Assembly: GCA_965200785.1 (NCBI GenBank)
Contig: CBDAVA010000003.1
Span: 744,001 to 808,000 of the forward strand
Direction: 5' to 3'
DNA from: Bin95 sp965200785
GTDB lineage: Bacteria > Pseudomonadota > Alphaproteobacteria > Bin95
DNA length: 64,000 bases
Below the pieces are notes generated by a model. That model was given only the letters and a program-made list of their open reading frames with translations. It did no database searches and was not told where the DNA came from. Shown here piece by piece: positions 44,001 to 53,484 of the stretch (within the stretch, counting starts at the first letter, position 1; each line of letters starts with the position of its first letter). The translations under genes were made by a program, and so were the position numbers.

Positions 44001-47000
44001 CGACGCCGACCCCGCCATCGGCAACCCCGGCGCCCTCGTCGGTGGTTGTCGTGGCGTTTGTCACCAGGCCGGACCTGTATGTGAGCTGGGACACCAAGGA
44101 AAAGAAGGCGCCCTCGTCCTATGTGCGATGGCAGGTGAAGGATGCGAATCCTGAGAACTGGCAGGAATCCTCTGCCATTCCCAACAACGAGAACGAAGAG
44201 GACTACACCATCACCGGTCTGACCGACGGGACGACTTACGAGGTTCAGGTCGGGTTCGTCTATTCCGGCTCCACTACGAAGCATTGGAGCAGTTCGCGGA
44301 TTGCCGTATCGGGCGGCGGCAAGGCGGAGATCACGGAACTTGCCGTCACGGCCGACCGGATTGCGGTGACCTGGACCGATGCGCCGGGGGCGTGGGCGCA
44401 TCGGGTGGTGTGGAAGGAGGCCGGCGAGAGCTGGCCGCCTGAGAAAGAGCTGCTGCGTCAGAATCCGGACTATCAGACGAGTCCCTGGACGACGCCGTCG
44501 CTGGCCACCGGCAGGGCCTATGATGTGGCGGTCTATGCACGGTATGGCGGCGGCTGGGCCGCGGGCGACAGCATGCAGGTCGCAGTTCCGGGCGTGCCGT
44601 CCGCGGTGGCGGCGGAGCCTGGGGCAAGCCTGGTGCGGGTTCTCTGGTCGGACGCCGGCAGCGCCGACTCGCATTCGGTGCGCCACCGCGCAGACGGAGA
44701 CACCAACTGGACCGAGACGACAGCCACCACCAGCCCGCACGACATCACCAGCCTGACCGACGGCACGAAATACGAGGTGCAGGCGGGTGCGGTGTATGGC
44801 GGCGACACCCATTGGTCGAGCACGGTGACCGCCACACCCGCCGCCGGGCTGCCGCCGGCGCCAAACAACCTGACTGTCAACACTGTCACGGATACATCGA
44901 TCAATTTGACCTGGACGACAACGGCCTCCGGCGGGACGATCCGGGAGAACCGGGCAGAGTACAAGCTGGCGTCGTCGAGCGTCTGGACGCACAGTCACGA
45001 CACGACGGAAAGTGGCTCCAATCACAATTCGACCGTGACCGGTCTTACGAAAGGTGTCGATTACGACTTTCGGGTGCGCGAGCGGAGCGATACCGGCTGG
45101 GGGCCGGTGTCCGCGGTGCTGCGAGCGAACACGGCCCTGTTTCCCCAGAATGTCTCACCACAACCCGGTCAGGGACAGTTCACGATTTCCTGGGAGGGCT
45201 CGGGGGATTCATTCAAACTGCAATATCGGGCCGGACAGGACGTGCTGGACGATGACAACCAAGCGGGCGCGACCACGGTCGAGAACGTGACCAGCCCGCA
45301 TACCGTCACCGCTCCTCCACAAGAATACCAGATCCGTGTCGGCCTGGTGTCCGGGAACCGGACCTATTGGAGCCGGAATCAATTTGTCAAATCGACCACG
45401 AGGCCGGTTGCGGTGAGTGATCTGGTGGTGACGCCGGGCGACGGTGCTCTCACAGCGGCCTGGACCCGCACAGCGACACCGCGAGGTCCCGATAATACTG
45501 GTGAGACCGAGTATGTGCAAGTCCGGGCGGTTGGTGATTCCGATTGGGTCTCAACCCATTGGAGCGACACCACGAGCCCTCATACGTTCACAAAAAAAGG
45601 CTTCTCCTCCTCCAACCCTGCCTTGGTCAATGGTACGACCTACGAGGTGCGGATCCAATCGCGATACTCGTTGCTCAACCCTACCGTTATTAAATTCTCC
45701 GATATCGTCACGGCGACGCCGGGCGGTCCGAGCGGGGTGACGGTGGCGCCGGGCGATGCGAAGCTGACCGTCTCCTGGACCGATGTGTCCGGCGCCGATT
45801 CGCACTCCGTGCAATACCGGACAAGCGGCGCGAACACCTGGACCGCCGCGTCGGGCACGGCCAACCCGCGCGAGATCACCGGCCTCACCAACAACACGAA
45901 ATACGAGGTGCAGGTGGGTGCCGTGGTGGGGGCCGACACCCGCTGGTCGCCCACCGTCACGGGCACGCCGCGCAACACCGCCGGCGACGTGGCGCTGACA
46001 ACCGGCGACGGCAGCCTCTCCGTCTCCTGGACCGACTGGCCCGGGGCGGCGTCGCACTCGGTGCGGCACCGGGAAAGCGGCGCGGCCAACTGGACCACTG
46101 CGACCAGCGCGACCAGCCCATACGCCATCTCCAGCCTGACCAACGGCACGACCTATGAGGTGCAGGTGGCCGCGGTGGTGGGCGCCGACACCCGCTGGTC
46201 GCCAAGTGTGACCGCCACCCTGCCCGTGGCCGGCGACATAGAGGTGGCGCCGGGCAATGAGAAGCTCTCCGTGTCATGGACCGCGGCGCCCGGCGCCAGT
46301 TCGCACACGCTGCGCTGGCGCGAAGGCGCGACCGGCGCCTGGGCGGTGCGGGAAAACGCGAGCAGCGGGCACACCATTGCCGGCCTCGCCAACGGCACAT
46401 CCTACGAAGTGCAGGTGGGCGCCGTGGTGGATGACGTTACCCGCTGGTCGGGCACCGTCACCGCGAAGCCGACCGACGGGCCGACCGGTGTGACGGCGAT
46501 GCCGGGGAACCGGGCGCTGACCGTCTCGTGGACCGACGGGCCGACCGCGAATGCGCATTCGGTGCGCTATCGCATCAACGGCAGCAACAACTGGAGCTCG
46601 CGCATCAAGGTCGCGAGTCCCTATAAAATCGCCAACCTCACCAACAACACCGAATACGAGGTGCAGGTGGGAGCGGAGATCAGCCTTTCTGGAACCCGCT
46701 GGTCGGATTCCGTCTTGGCCACGCCAGGCGCGCCGGTGGAAGTCGATGTGCTTCCGGGGGCAGCCCAGGTGCAGGTTCTCTGGTCGGCCGCCGACGGCGC
46801 CGCCTCGCACACCGTGCGCCACCGCGAAAGCGGCACCACCAGCTGGACCGCGACGACGAGCGCGACCAGCCCGCACGACATCACCGGCCTCACCGACGGC
46901 ACGACCTACGAGGTGCAGGTGGGCGCGGTGTATGGCGCCGACACCCTGTGGTCGAGCACGCTGACCGCCACGCCGGCCGGCGGGCTGCCGGCGGCGCCGA

Positions 47001-50000
47001 CCGATCTTGGAATCGGGACTGTCACGGACACTTCGCTCCAGTTTTCCTGGACTAGCGGCGGTGGAGAAACAAGGCATCGGATCGAATACAAGCTGGCGTC
47101 GTCGAGTGTCTGGTCGCGCAGCCAGGAGGAAGAATACACAGGCAGTAGTGCCATGACCGTGACCGGTCTCACGACCGGCGTCGATTACGACTTCCGGGTG
47201 CGCTACCGGAACACTGTCGGTTGGAGCCCTGCCTCCGCGGTTCTGCGGTCGAATACGGCCGTGGTGCCCCGGAATGTCGATAGAACAGACGGTGAGGGTC
47301 AGTTCACGGTCACCTGGGAGTCCCCCTACGCGACGCAGTTCAAGCTGCAATATCGGGCGGGATCGGATGTCCTGAACGATGCCAACACCGAGGGCGCGAT
47401 CATGGCCGAGAACGTGTTCGGCAGCCCGCACACCGTCATCGTTGTTGGCGGACAGTACCGGTACCGTGTCGGCGCGGTGTACGATGGCAGAACCTACTGG
47501 AGCAGCGATCAATCTGCCTTCCCGACAGCAAAGCCAGTGTCGGTGACCGATCTGGTGGTGACGCCGGGCGACGGAGAGCTGACCGCAACCTGGACCCGCG
47601 CGCCCGGGGCGGATTTTGAGCAAGTGCGATTCCGGGAAGTTGGGACAACTGAATGGAAGGAAACTAAATTCGGTAACACCACGAGCTCGGAGACATTTAC
47701 GAAAGGTTGGAGGAGCACAGATCCGTCGTTGGTTAATGGCACGGCCTACGAGGTGCGGATCATGTCGCGGTTCTCGTCGGTCAACCCTACCGTTGACAAA
47801 TTCTCCGACACCATCACGGCGACCCCGGGCGGCGTTGCCGGCGTGACGGTGGCGCCGGGCGATACGAAGCTGACTGTGTCCTGGACCGGCGGGTCCCACG
47901 CCGATTCCTACGTCGTCCGCCACCGCACAAGCGGCGGCTCCTGGCCTACCACCCCGGCGGCCGCTACCAGCCCGTACGAAATCACCAGCCTCACCAACGG
48001 CACGGCCTATGATGTGCAGGTGGGCGCGGTGGTGAGCGGCGACACACGCTGGTCGCCCACGGTCGCCGGAACCCCGGCAGCGGGCGCCGGCGGCATGGGT
48101 GCCCCGATGGGCTTCTCCGCCCGGTCGGGCGACAGGGCGGTGTCGCTCTCGTGGCAGATGCCCGCTGAACCGGAGGACGAGCAACCCTCCGCCAACACCG
48201 TCAAGGGCTTCTCCAACCCCGTGCGCATCAACAGCGACGCGCCGCCGGCGCCGGAAACCCCGACCAGCTACGAAGTGGGCTATACGGTGGAGGGCTCCGA
48301 GTGGAGCGAGGGCGGCTCGCAGACGGTGAGCGACATGGCAGCCTCGATCTCCGGCCTGGAGAACGGCACGGCCTACGCCTTCCGGGTGCGCGCCAAGGCG
48401 GGCGAAGAGACCAGCGCCTGGTCGAAGACGGTGGTGGCGACGCCTGAGGACACCAACCGCCCGACCGGCCTGGCCAATGCGACGACTTCGGCGACCGCGT
48501 GGAAGACGATGGACCTTTCCTTCAACGCGCCGGCAGAGGGCACGGACTGGGTGGCGGCGAACAGCCAGTACCGACTGCGCAGCATGAAGGAAGGCGCCAA
48601 CCGCACCCCCTGGCGGCCGCTGCAGAACCTGTCGGTTGCGGATGGCAGGGTGACCGCTTCGACCGGCTCGTATCTGGCGGTCGGCCGCATCTTCGAGGTG
48701 GAAGTGCGCTGGTGCAAAGAGACGGTCTCGGATGCGACCTGCAGCGCGGCTTCGGACATGGTGCACGGGGCCTCGCCCGCCTCGGCGCCCGAGAATGGGC
48801 AGGCCTCGGCGACCGACCCGGCCTCGCAGACGGCGCTCGCGCTTGCCTGGAGCATCGCCAATACCGGCGGCAAGAAGAACATGCACGCCGCCTATGAGAT
48901 CGGCTGGAGTGCGGATACTGCTGCAACGGCGCCCGCGACCCTGCTGGACACGGTTCCCGCCTTCGGGGAGACGGCGGCGGAGGTCAGCGGTCTCACCGCC
49001 GGCACGGAATACCGCCTGTTCGTGCGCAGCGTGATCGACCATGAGGGCGACCGCCTGTTCGCCTCCGCCTGGGCCTCGGCCACGGCGACCACGGAGGGCG
49101 CGCCGGCTCTGACGCTCGGCGCGGGTCCGGCGGACCCGGCCTGGGTCGCGGGCACAGCCATCGCAGCGCTGGTGTTGCCGGAAGCGACCGGCGGCACGGG
49201 CGCGGTGACCTATGCGCTCGCCCCGGCGTCCTGGAACGGCATTACTGTGGACACCGCAACCCGCACGCTCTCCGGCACGCCGGCGGCGGCGGGCAGCCAG
49301 GCCTTCACCTGGACCGCGACCGATGCGGCGGGCGCATCGGACTCGCTCACCTTCACCGCCACGGTGACGGCATCCGACACGGTGGCGCCGACGGCGGCGC
49401 TCGCTTTGGCCGATGGTGTGGAGACCCCGGCGGTGGCGCCCTTCTCTATCACGGTGACCTTCAGCGAGACGGTGACGGGCTTCGCTCTCGACGATCTCAC
49501 GGTGGCCCACGGCGCGGCTTCGGCGTTCTCGGGTTCGGGCGCGTCCTATAGCGCCACGATCACCCCGGAGGAGGGCTATGCGGGCAATCTGACGGTGGAT
49601 GTCGCCGCTGGTGCAGCGCAAGACGCGGCGGGCAATGCCAGCATGGCGGCGGAGACGCTGACCGTGGCGGTCGCGCCGCCGGTCACCAAGCCGACGGGCG
49701 TTGCGACCAACACCACGGCGGCGACTTCGTGGAAGACGCTCGATCTCTCCTTCGACGCCCCGCCCGCCTATACGGGCTGGACGGCGGCACAGAGCCAATA
49801 CCGCGTGCGCAGCGTGAAGGAGGGGGCGAACCGCACGCCCTGGCGGGCGCTGCAGAACGTTTCGGTTGCGGACGGCACGGCGAGCGCCTCGACAGGCTCC
49901 TATCTGGCGATCGGGCGGGTCTTCGAGGTCGAGCTGCGCTATTGCGGCGAGACCATCTCGGACGCCGCCTGCAGCGGGGCTTCCGACATGGTCTATGGCG

Positions 50001-51865
50001 CCTCGCCGGCGTCGGCACCCGAGAATGCACAGGCATCGGCGACGGAGCCGGCGTCGCAGACGGCGCTCACGCTCTCCTGGAGCATCGCCAATATCGGCGG
50101 CAAGAAGAACATGCACGCCGCCTATGAGATCGGCTGGAGTGCGGATACCGGCGCCACGGCGCCCGAAACCCTGCTGACGACCGTGCCCGATTTCGGCGAG
50201 ACGGAAGCGGAGGTCGGCGGTCTCGAGGCCGGGGGCGGCTACCGCCTGTTCGTGCGCAGCGTGATCGACTGGCAGGGTGCGCGTCTGTTCGCCTCGAACT
50301 GGGCGTCTGCGGTCGGCACGACGGCGGCGAGCGCGAACGGCCTTGCGAACCGGATGCTGAAGCAGGTGCTTGTCGTGAAGGCGCGGCGCCTGCTGGAGGA
50401 TGCCTCCGATGTCATCGGGCGGCGCATGGCCGACGGCGGTCCGGGCAATGATGCGTTTTCCGCCTTTGCCGGCCTGTTTGGCGGCCAGGGTCCGGGCGGC
50501 TGCACGCTGGCCGAGAGCATCGAGGACTGTGTCACGCGCGGCTCTTCCGGCGGCGGCGGTCTGGGCTTCGGCAGCAATGGCTTCGGCCCTGGCGAGCGCT
50601 TCGGCAGCGGCAGTCATGCGGGCTTCGGCGGGTCGGGGGCCGACGGCGGGGCAGAGACCCGCTCGTTCAGCCTCTCGGACCTGCGCGGCCTGCTGAAGAG
50701 CCGGGGCTTTGCGGTCTCGCTGAACCGCCCGCTGCCGCGGGCCGGCGCGCAGTTCTCACAGGACCCGTCGGTTCCCGATGAGGGGATGCAGTTGACGCTG
50801 TGGGGCCAGGGTGCCGCGGGCGGTGCGGACAGCGCCATGTTCTGGGGCATGGACGCCTCGGGCGCGGGCTGGATGACGGGCGTGGCCTTTGCCGAGAGCG
50901 GGCACAGCGCCTCGTCGGCTCTGTCGGCGGGGGGCGGGCGCATGTCCGGGTTCGCGGAGAGCGCGGTGACGGCGGTCTATCCCTATGCCAAGGGCCGGTT
51001 CGCCTCGGGTCTGGAGCTGTGGAGCCTTGCGGGCTGGGGCACGGGGCGTGTGGACAGCACCTGGACGGGGTTCGCCTCGGCCTCGGGGCCGGAGGAACGG
51101 ATCGACCTCGACGGCGGTCTCGGGTTCAGCCTCGGCATGATGGGGGCGGAACAGGTGCTGTATGAGGCCGGCGGGTTGAGCCTCTCTGCGGTGGGCGATG
51201 CGGGCTGGTCGCGTCTTGCGGCCTCGGGCGGCACGGCGGACGGCGTGTCGGCTGCGGTGCACCGGACGCGGTTTGCGGTGTCGGGCCGGTATGAGGCCGG
51301 CGGGCTGACATCGTCGCTGCGCCTCGGCGGCCGCATGGACGGCGGCGACGGCGAGACGGCGTCCGGCGCGGAGGTCTCGGGCGATATGCGCCATGCGTGG
51401 GGCCGCTGGGAGGCGGGGGCGCAAGGCCGCTGGTACACGGCCGAGACGACCGGGGCCGGGTTCGGGGAGCAGGGCGTGCGTGCGGCACTCGGCCTGCGCG
51501 CCCGCGAGGACGGCACGGGGCTGGCGTTCGCGCTGTCGCCGGGCTGGGGGACGGAAGCCGGTGCGCTGCATGGCGGCGGTCTCCTGGGGGTGCTGGACGG
51601 CGATGCGGGCGCGGCGGCGCGGTCGCCCGCGGCGCATCTCGACGGGCGCCTCTCATGGGGCGCCCGGATCCCGGGCCTGGTCGCGGGGCCGGAGCTGCTG
51701 CGCCCCTGGGCGGCGTTCTCGCTGTCGGGCGGCGCCTCGCGCCACTTCCGCACCGGCCTCGCGCTGGAGGGCCCGATCCGCATGAACCTGGCCCTGGAGC
51801 GCCGCGAGAGCGCCGCCGGCCCGGCCGAACACGGCATCATGCTCCGGATCGACACCCGGTTCTGA
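41051..51865 (+). CDS. Giant multi-fibronectin-III surface protein with C-terminal autotransporter-like beta-barrel (giant gene 1)
   Basis: About 3,604 residues from the first conventional start codon (TTG), which lies inside the signal peptide; the frame is open upstream through LVRRAAGWLRRLL..LLLGLAAGLPLAVPAHAQ, so the real start is earlier. By eye there are about 29 Fn3-like modules (repeating PGQVTGLTLTAG..W..P and LTNGTxYxVxVRA motifs), a putative-Ig module (LSGTPAAAGSQAFTW), and an Ig-like module beginning DTVAPTAALAL. A roughly 300-residue, Gly/Ala-rich barrel follows, ending in RIDTRF, as outer-membrane proteins do. It probably acts as an exported adhesin. GC and codon use match the neighbours. 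Confidence 0.85.
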   Translation: MPLAVPAHAQTDLLDTTMTVGSWGSNLGFNSVNGTGSLADTTFDHDGTTYTISYLFTSGNNLSIITTSAFPLAAFNSFTVTVDTTSYTGGWSASGNTLSVPKGTLNWSDGDSGVTVKITAPSPPGQPEPPVLTQGNKKLDVSWSAPSDTGSSAITDYDVQYRTSADHPNNGDPAGNWMDVTHTGTATTARITGLTNDTPYDVQVRAESAAGEGEWSNHAMATPKPEAPAQVTGLTLTAGDQQIEATWTAPDDGGDAIQGYHVQYRESPSGSWTAASPTHTGTGTSHTITGLTNGTAYGVQVRARNRGGTDGNGPWSAEVTVTLPEPPGQPEPPTLTPGNKKLDVSWSAPSNTGSSAITDYDLRYRTSADHPNNGDPAGAWMDVTHTGTATTARITGLTNDTPYDVAVLARSAAGEGEWSNHANATPKTEAPAQVTGLTLTAGSGQIAASWTAPDDGGDPIRGYDVEYTEEGTTNWQAASPTHTGTGTSHTITGLADGAAYDVRVRAKNFSGATGDGPWSAAMTATTAPGQVTGLALTPGDGQIGVLWTAPAAGTFTGYEVQYTDKGFDIWKDAGHSGTGVEHVITGLPLDYEFSVRVRAKREDSAGSVTGDWSAVKHARTLAPPGQVTGLTLTAGNGEITAAWNAPTGTVTGYDVEYSEQGANSWQTASHSGTGTENTIGGLTNGTAYSVRVRAKNGGVTNTWSLLEHATPLAPPGQVTGLTLTAGNGQIGASWTAPTGTVTGYDVQYTVKDAANWQAVSHSGTDTQTGFDGLANGTEYSVRVRAANGGVPGAWSALAHVTLAALPPGQVTGLALTAGDQRIEALWAAPDGTITGYKVEYTEKDTTNWQAASPAHTGTDTEHTITGLTNGTEYSVRVRATNSESEGEWSALEHATANPPPPGDVVVTGGNAVVNVTWSAAPGYTGSYDVWLRQKNVGSYALRIRTQARAVGLSEDIANGTTYQVRVCAGPHGPDGPHCSAVQEATPTPPSATPAPSSVVVVAFVTRPDLYVSWDTKEKKAPSSYVRWQVKDANPENWQESSAIPNNENEEDYTITGLTDGTTYEVQVGFVYSGSTTKHWSSSRIAVSGGGKAEITELAVTADRIAVTWTDAPGAWAHRVVWKEAGESWPPEKELLRQNPDYQTSPWTTPSLATGRAYDVAVYARYGGGWAAGDSMQVAVPGVPSAVAAEPGASLVRVLWSDAGSADSHSVRHRADGDTNWTETTATTSPHDITSLTDGTKYEVQAGAVYGGDTHWSSTVTATPAAGLPPAPNNLTVNTVTDTSINLTWTTTASGGTIRENRAEYKLASSSVWTHSHDTTESGSNHNSTVTGLTKGVDYDFRVRERSDTGWGPVSAVLRANTALFPQNVSPQPGQGQFTISWEGSGDSFKLQYRAGQDVLDDDNQAGATTVENVTSPHTVTAPPQEYQIRVGLVSGNRTYWSRNQFVKSTTRPVAVSDLVVTPGDGALTAAWTRTATPRGPDNTGETEYVQVRAVGDSDWVSTHWSDTTSPHTFTKKGFSSSNPALVNGTTYEVRIQSRYSLLNPTVIKFSDIVTATPGGPSGVTVAPGDAKLTVSWTDVSGADSHSVQYRTSGANTWTAASGTANPREITGLTNNTKYEVQVGAVVGADTRWSPTVTGTPRNTAGDVALTTGDGSLSVSWTDWPGAASHSVRHRESGAANWTTATSATSPYAISSLTNGTTYEVQVAAVVGADTRWSPSVTATLPVAGDIEVAPGNEKLSVSWTAAPGASSHTLRWREGATGAWAVRENASSGHTIAGLANGTSYEVQVGAVVDDVTRWSGTVTAKPTDGPTGVTAMPGNRALTVSWTDGPTANAHSVRYRINGSNNWSSRIKVASPYKIANLTNNTEYEVQVGAEISLSGTRWSDSVLATPGAPVEVDVLPGAAQVQVLWSAADGAASHTVRHRESGTTSWTATTSATSPHDITGLTDGTTYEVQVGAVYGADTLWSSTLTATPAGGLPAAPTDLGIGTVTDTSLQFSWTSGGGETRHRIEYKLASSSVWSRSQEEEYTGSSAMTVTGLTTGVDYDFRVRYRNTVGWSPASAVLRSNTAVVPRNVDRTDGEGQFTVTWESPYATQFKLQYRAGSDVLNDANTEGAIMAENVFGSPHTVIVVGGQYRYRVGAVYDGRTYWSSDQSAFPTAKPVSVTDLVVTPGDGELTATWTRAPGADFEQVRFREVGTTEWKETKFGNTTSSETFTKGWRSTDPSLVNGTAYEVRIMSRFSSVNPTVDKFSDTITATPGGVAGVTVAPGDTKLTVSWTGGSHADSYVVRHRTSGGSWPTTPAAATSPYEITSLTNGTAYDVQVGAVVSGDTRWSPTVAGTPAAGAGGMGAPMGFSARSGDRAVSLSWQMPAEPEDEQPSANTVKGFSNPVRINSDAPPAPETPTSYEVGYTVEGSEWSEGGSQTVSDMAASISGLENGTAYAFRVRAKAGEETSAWSKTVVATPEDTNRPTGLANATTSATAWKTMDLSFNAPAEGTDWVAANSQYRLRSMKEGANRTPWRPLQNLSVADGRVTASTGSYLAVGRIFEVEVRWCKETVSDATCSAASDMVHGASPASAPENGQASATDPASQTALALAWSIANTGGKKNMHAAYEIGWSADTAATAPATLLDTVPAFGETAAEVSGLTAGTEYRLFVRSVIDHEGDRLFASAWASATATTEGAPALTLGAGPADPAWVAGTAIAALVLPEATGGTGAVTYALAPASWNGITVDTATRTLSGTPAAAGSQAFTWTATDAAGASDSLTFTATVTASDTVAPTAALALADGVETPAVAPFSITVTFSETVTGFALDDLTVAHGAASAFSGSGASYSATITPEEGYAGNLTVDVAAGAAQDAAGNASMAAETLTVAVAPPVTKPTGVATNTTAATSWKTLDLSFDAPPAYTGWTAAQSQYRVRSVKEGANRTPWRALQNVSVADGTASASTGSYLAIGRVFEVELRYCGETISDAACSGASDMVYGASPASAPENAQASATEPASQTALTLSWSIANIGGKKNMHAAYEIGWSADTGATAPETLLTTVPDFGETEAEVGGLEAGGGYRLFVRSVIDWQGARLFASNWASAVGTTAASANGLANRMLKQVLVVKARRLLEDASDVIGRRMADGGPGNDAFSAFAGLFGGQGPGGCTLAESIEDCVTRGSSGGGGLGFGSNGFGPGERFGSGSHAGFGGSGADGGAETRSFSLSDLRGLLKSRGFAVSLNRPLPRAGAQFSQDPSVPDEGMQLTLWGQGAAGGADSAMFWGMDASGAGWMTGVAFAESGHSASSALSAGGGRMSGFAESAVTAVYPYAKGRFASGLELWSLAGWGTGRVDSTWTGFASASGPEERIDLDGGLGFSLGMMGAEQVLYEAGGLSLSAVGDAGWSRLAASGGTADGVSAAVHRTRFAVSGRYEAGGLTSSLRLGGRMDGGDGETASGAEVSGDMRHAWGRWEAGAQGRWYTAETTGAGFGEQGVRAALGLRAREDGTGLAFALSPGWGTEAGALHGGGLLGVLDGDAGAAARSPAAHLDGRLSWGARIPGLVAGPELLRPWAAFSLSGGASRHFRTGLALEGPIRMNLALERRESAAGPAEHGIMLRIDTRF
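48080..51865 (+). repeat. Inverted-repeat arm 1 (3' third of giant gene 1)
   Basis: From the segment GMGAPMGFSARSGDRAVSLSW to the end of giant gene 1, the protein and much of the DNA match the C-terminal part of giant gene 2 on the opposite strand (about 53495-57550). Examples are the near-identical GGKKNMHAAYEIGWSADT and AEVSGDxRHAWGRWEAG segments. The arms face each other across about 1.6 kb. Giant gene 2 carries one extra putative-Ig module within its arm. Confidence 0.8.
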
Positions 51866-51880
51866 GAACCGCAAACGCAG

Positions 51881-51910
51881 GCGGCGGCAGGAAACCCCTG
51901 CCGCCGCTTT
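51881..51910 (+). terminator. Hairpin terminator after giant gene 1
   Basis: GCGGCGGCAGG and CCTGCCGCCGC form an 11-bp stem around a short AAAC-type loop, followed by TTT. It starts 16 bp after the stop codon. The same hairpin follows giant gene 2. The U tract is short, so termination may be partial. Confidence 0.6.
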
Positions 51911-52071
51911 CCGTTACCGGAACGCGAAAACGAAGGTTTTCGAGACAATCGCGGCCGATGGACCGCGAGGGCCTGAAACAGCCTCGACCGCCTCGCCCGG
52001 TCCACGCTCTATCGCCATATGTCGGCATCCGGAATGCGGACGTCCGGAGTGCCGCCCGTCTGGAGGAGCGC

Positions 52072-52161
52072 ATGAAGACCATGCAGGCGGAATACAAGAC
52101 TGACATTGCACGGCTTGCCGAGGAAATGGCCAAGCGATTGATGTCCGGCCTCGTCTGGTAG
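52072..52161 (+). CDS. Very small coiled-coil ORF, possibly a remnant
   Basis: A 29-residue frame MKTMQAEYKTDIARLAEEMA, then KRLMSGLVW, preceded by GGAGGAGCGC, a strong Shine-Dalgarno. An upstream ATG at 51958 would give 67 residues. The helix resembles the start of small coiled-coil membrane proteins, but the expected membrane part is missing. It may be the truncated start of a gene like the next one. Low confidence. Confidence 0.3.
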   Translation: MKTMQAEYKTDIARLAEEMAKRLMSGLVW

Positions 52162-52203
52162 CGCTGAAGACCGGAGTGGAGGATTCAGCGCGGATCGTGT
52201 GCT

Positions 52204-52614
52204 ATGCTGTCGCGCATGAAGCATCCACTCTTGGCAGTTCTGGCGGTTGGCGCGGCTCTAGGTGGTCTGATTTTGGAGGCCCGTATCAACACGTCCGCTC
52301 GCTTCGACGGCCTTGACGCCCGCTTGCGTGCTGTCGAGGTCAGCCAAGGCCGCCTTGAGACCCAGCTTCAAGACACGAAGATGGAGCTATCGAAGCGCAT
52401 GGACGGCATCGATAGCCGTCTTGACGCTGTCGATGACCGTCTTAACGCTGTCGATGACCGTTTTTCGGGCTTCGATGCTCGTCTTCGCAAGCTTGAGACC
52501 TCGCACGCGCGCGTTGCGGAACGGTTGGACAGCATCGACGGCCAGCTTGTCTTCCTGCGTGATTACATCACGGGCCGCGCCGATCCGCCCGGCACGGCTC
52601 AAGGCGGCGGTTAG
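52204..52614 (+). CDS. Small coiled-coil membrane protein
   Basis: A 136-residue protein. A short N-terminal membrane helix or signal anchor (HPLLAVLAVGAALGGLILEA) is followed by a long heptad-rich coiled coil made of near repeats (RFDGLDARLRAVEVSQGRL, RMDGIDSRLDAVDDRLNAVDDR, RFSGFDARLRKLE), ending in a Gly/Pro tail. No enzymatic motif. The family is not recognised. It lies in the spacer between the two giant genes. Confidence 0.65.
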   Translation: MLSRMKHPLLAVLAVGAALGGLILEARINTSARFDGLDARLRAVEVSQGRLETQLQDTKMELSKRMDGIDSRLDAVDDRLNAVDDRFSGFDARLRKLETSHARVAERLDSIDGQLVFLRDYITGRADPPGTAQGGG

Positions 52615-52615
52615 C

Positions 52616-52704
52616 CGCCTCTCATTGGAGTGGCACCCCCGGTCGTCCGCCGGAGAGGCACAAAAAAAATCCTCCGCGCTTCGTTGCGCGCCTCTCATTG
52701 GAGT
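52616..52704. repeat. 16-bp direct repeats flanking a short A-tract segment
   Basis: CGCCTCTCATTGGAGT occurs at 52616-52631 and again at 52689-52704, 73 bp apart, enclosing a run of A residues and a CTCCGCGCTTCGTTGCGCG segment. The first copy begins just after the coiled-coil gene's stop. The rest of 52615-52860 shows no gene. Confidence 0.6.
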
Positions 52705-52860
52705 TGAAGCGAGGACCGGTTGATTTTGCCGCCTCGCGGGGGGCGCCGAACGCCGGATCGGATCTACGCTCCGGTGCCACCAGCCCGGATGGTCCCAAAT
52801 CCCCCCAATTTCCTGGTATGCTCCTGCCGTGCCGTCGCGCCTCAGCAATAGGAGAACATC

Positions 52861-53310
52861 ATGAAGGTCCACAAAGGACTGTTCGTTGCAACAGCCCTGA
52901 TGGGTGCCATGGTTGCGGCCCCGGCAAGTGCAGGCGACTGGGGCAGCTGGGGCAGCTGGGACGGCGGCTTGCAGCAGCGTCAGATGCCGATCAAACCACC
53001 GACGATGCCCAAACTTCCGCGACAACAGAAACCAAAAGATGTGTGGTGCATGGCGCTTCACTGCTCCCCTTGGGGCCTGTCGCCGGACCAGTGGAAGTTG
53101 ATCCGCGACAAGATCGAGAGGATTCATCGGCAGGAGATGCCCCCGGAGGAACTGGTCCTCATGCCAGAGCCCAAGACCGGCACGCCGGGCATGCCGAGCA
53201 TGCCGAAACCGGAAGATGGGTTTGGGAGACCGGCTATTGGTGTCGGCGCGGCCGCTATGCCGGGCGTGCCGCGTGTCGGAATGGGCGGAGCCATCGCCAT
53301 CGCCCAATAG
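52861..53310 (+). CDS. Secreted hypothetical protein
   Basis: A 149-residue protein with a clear signal peptide (KGLFVATALMGAMVAAPASA, cleavage near residue 24). The mature part is rich in Met, Pro, Gly and Lys (PIKPPTMPKLPRQQKPK, MPEPKTGTPGMPSMPKPE) and has two cysteines in DVWCMALHCSPWGLS that could form a disulfide. GGAGAACATC precedes the ATG. No family is recognised. Located between the giant genes; function unknown. Confidence 0.65.
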   Translation: MKVHKGLFVATALMGAMVAAPASAGDWGSWGSWDGGLQQRQMPIKPPTMPKLPRQQKPKDVWCMALHCSPWGLSPDQWKLIRDKIERIHRQEMPPEELVLMPEPKTGTPGMPSMPKPEDGFGRPAIGVGAAAMPGVPRVGMGGAIAIAQ

Positions 53311-53457
53311 GCGCACGGCCCGGATCGGGGCTTCGCGCCGCGCTGCTCAAGGCGAGCCTTGGCACATCGTAGTCCTGCGCTTCAAGCGTACGGAAGGCTC
53401 GGCATCCGAATTTTCGGACAGACGCCGTTACCGCCGGCCGAGACCGGGAGCAGGAAA

Positions 53458-53484
53458 GCGGCGGCAGGGGTTTCCTGCCGCCGC
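53458..53484 (-). terminator. Hairpin terminator after giant gene 2
   Basis: The minus strand has the same GCGGCGGCAGG / CCTGCCGCCGC stem as the hairpin after giant gene 1, 11 bp past the stop codon, followed by TTTCC. This shows that the duplication that made the two genes included their 3' flanks. Confidence 0.6.

Noticed and set aside
42395..45025. An 876-codon minus-strand open frame in giant gene 1
   Set aside because: Same reason: antisense of repetitive Fn3 coding sequence.
46274..50617. A 1,447-codon open frame on the minus strand across giant gene 1
   Set aside because: Shadow of the Fn3 array in a high-GC region; Arg/Ala/Gly-rich with no domain signal.
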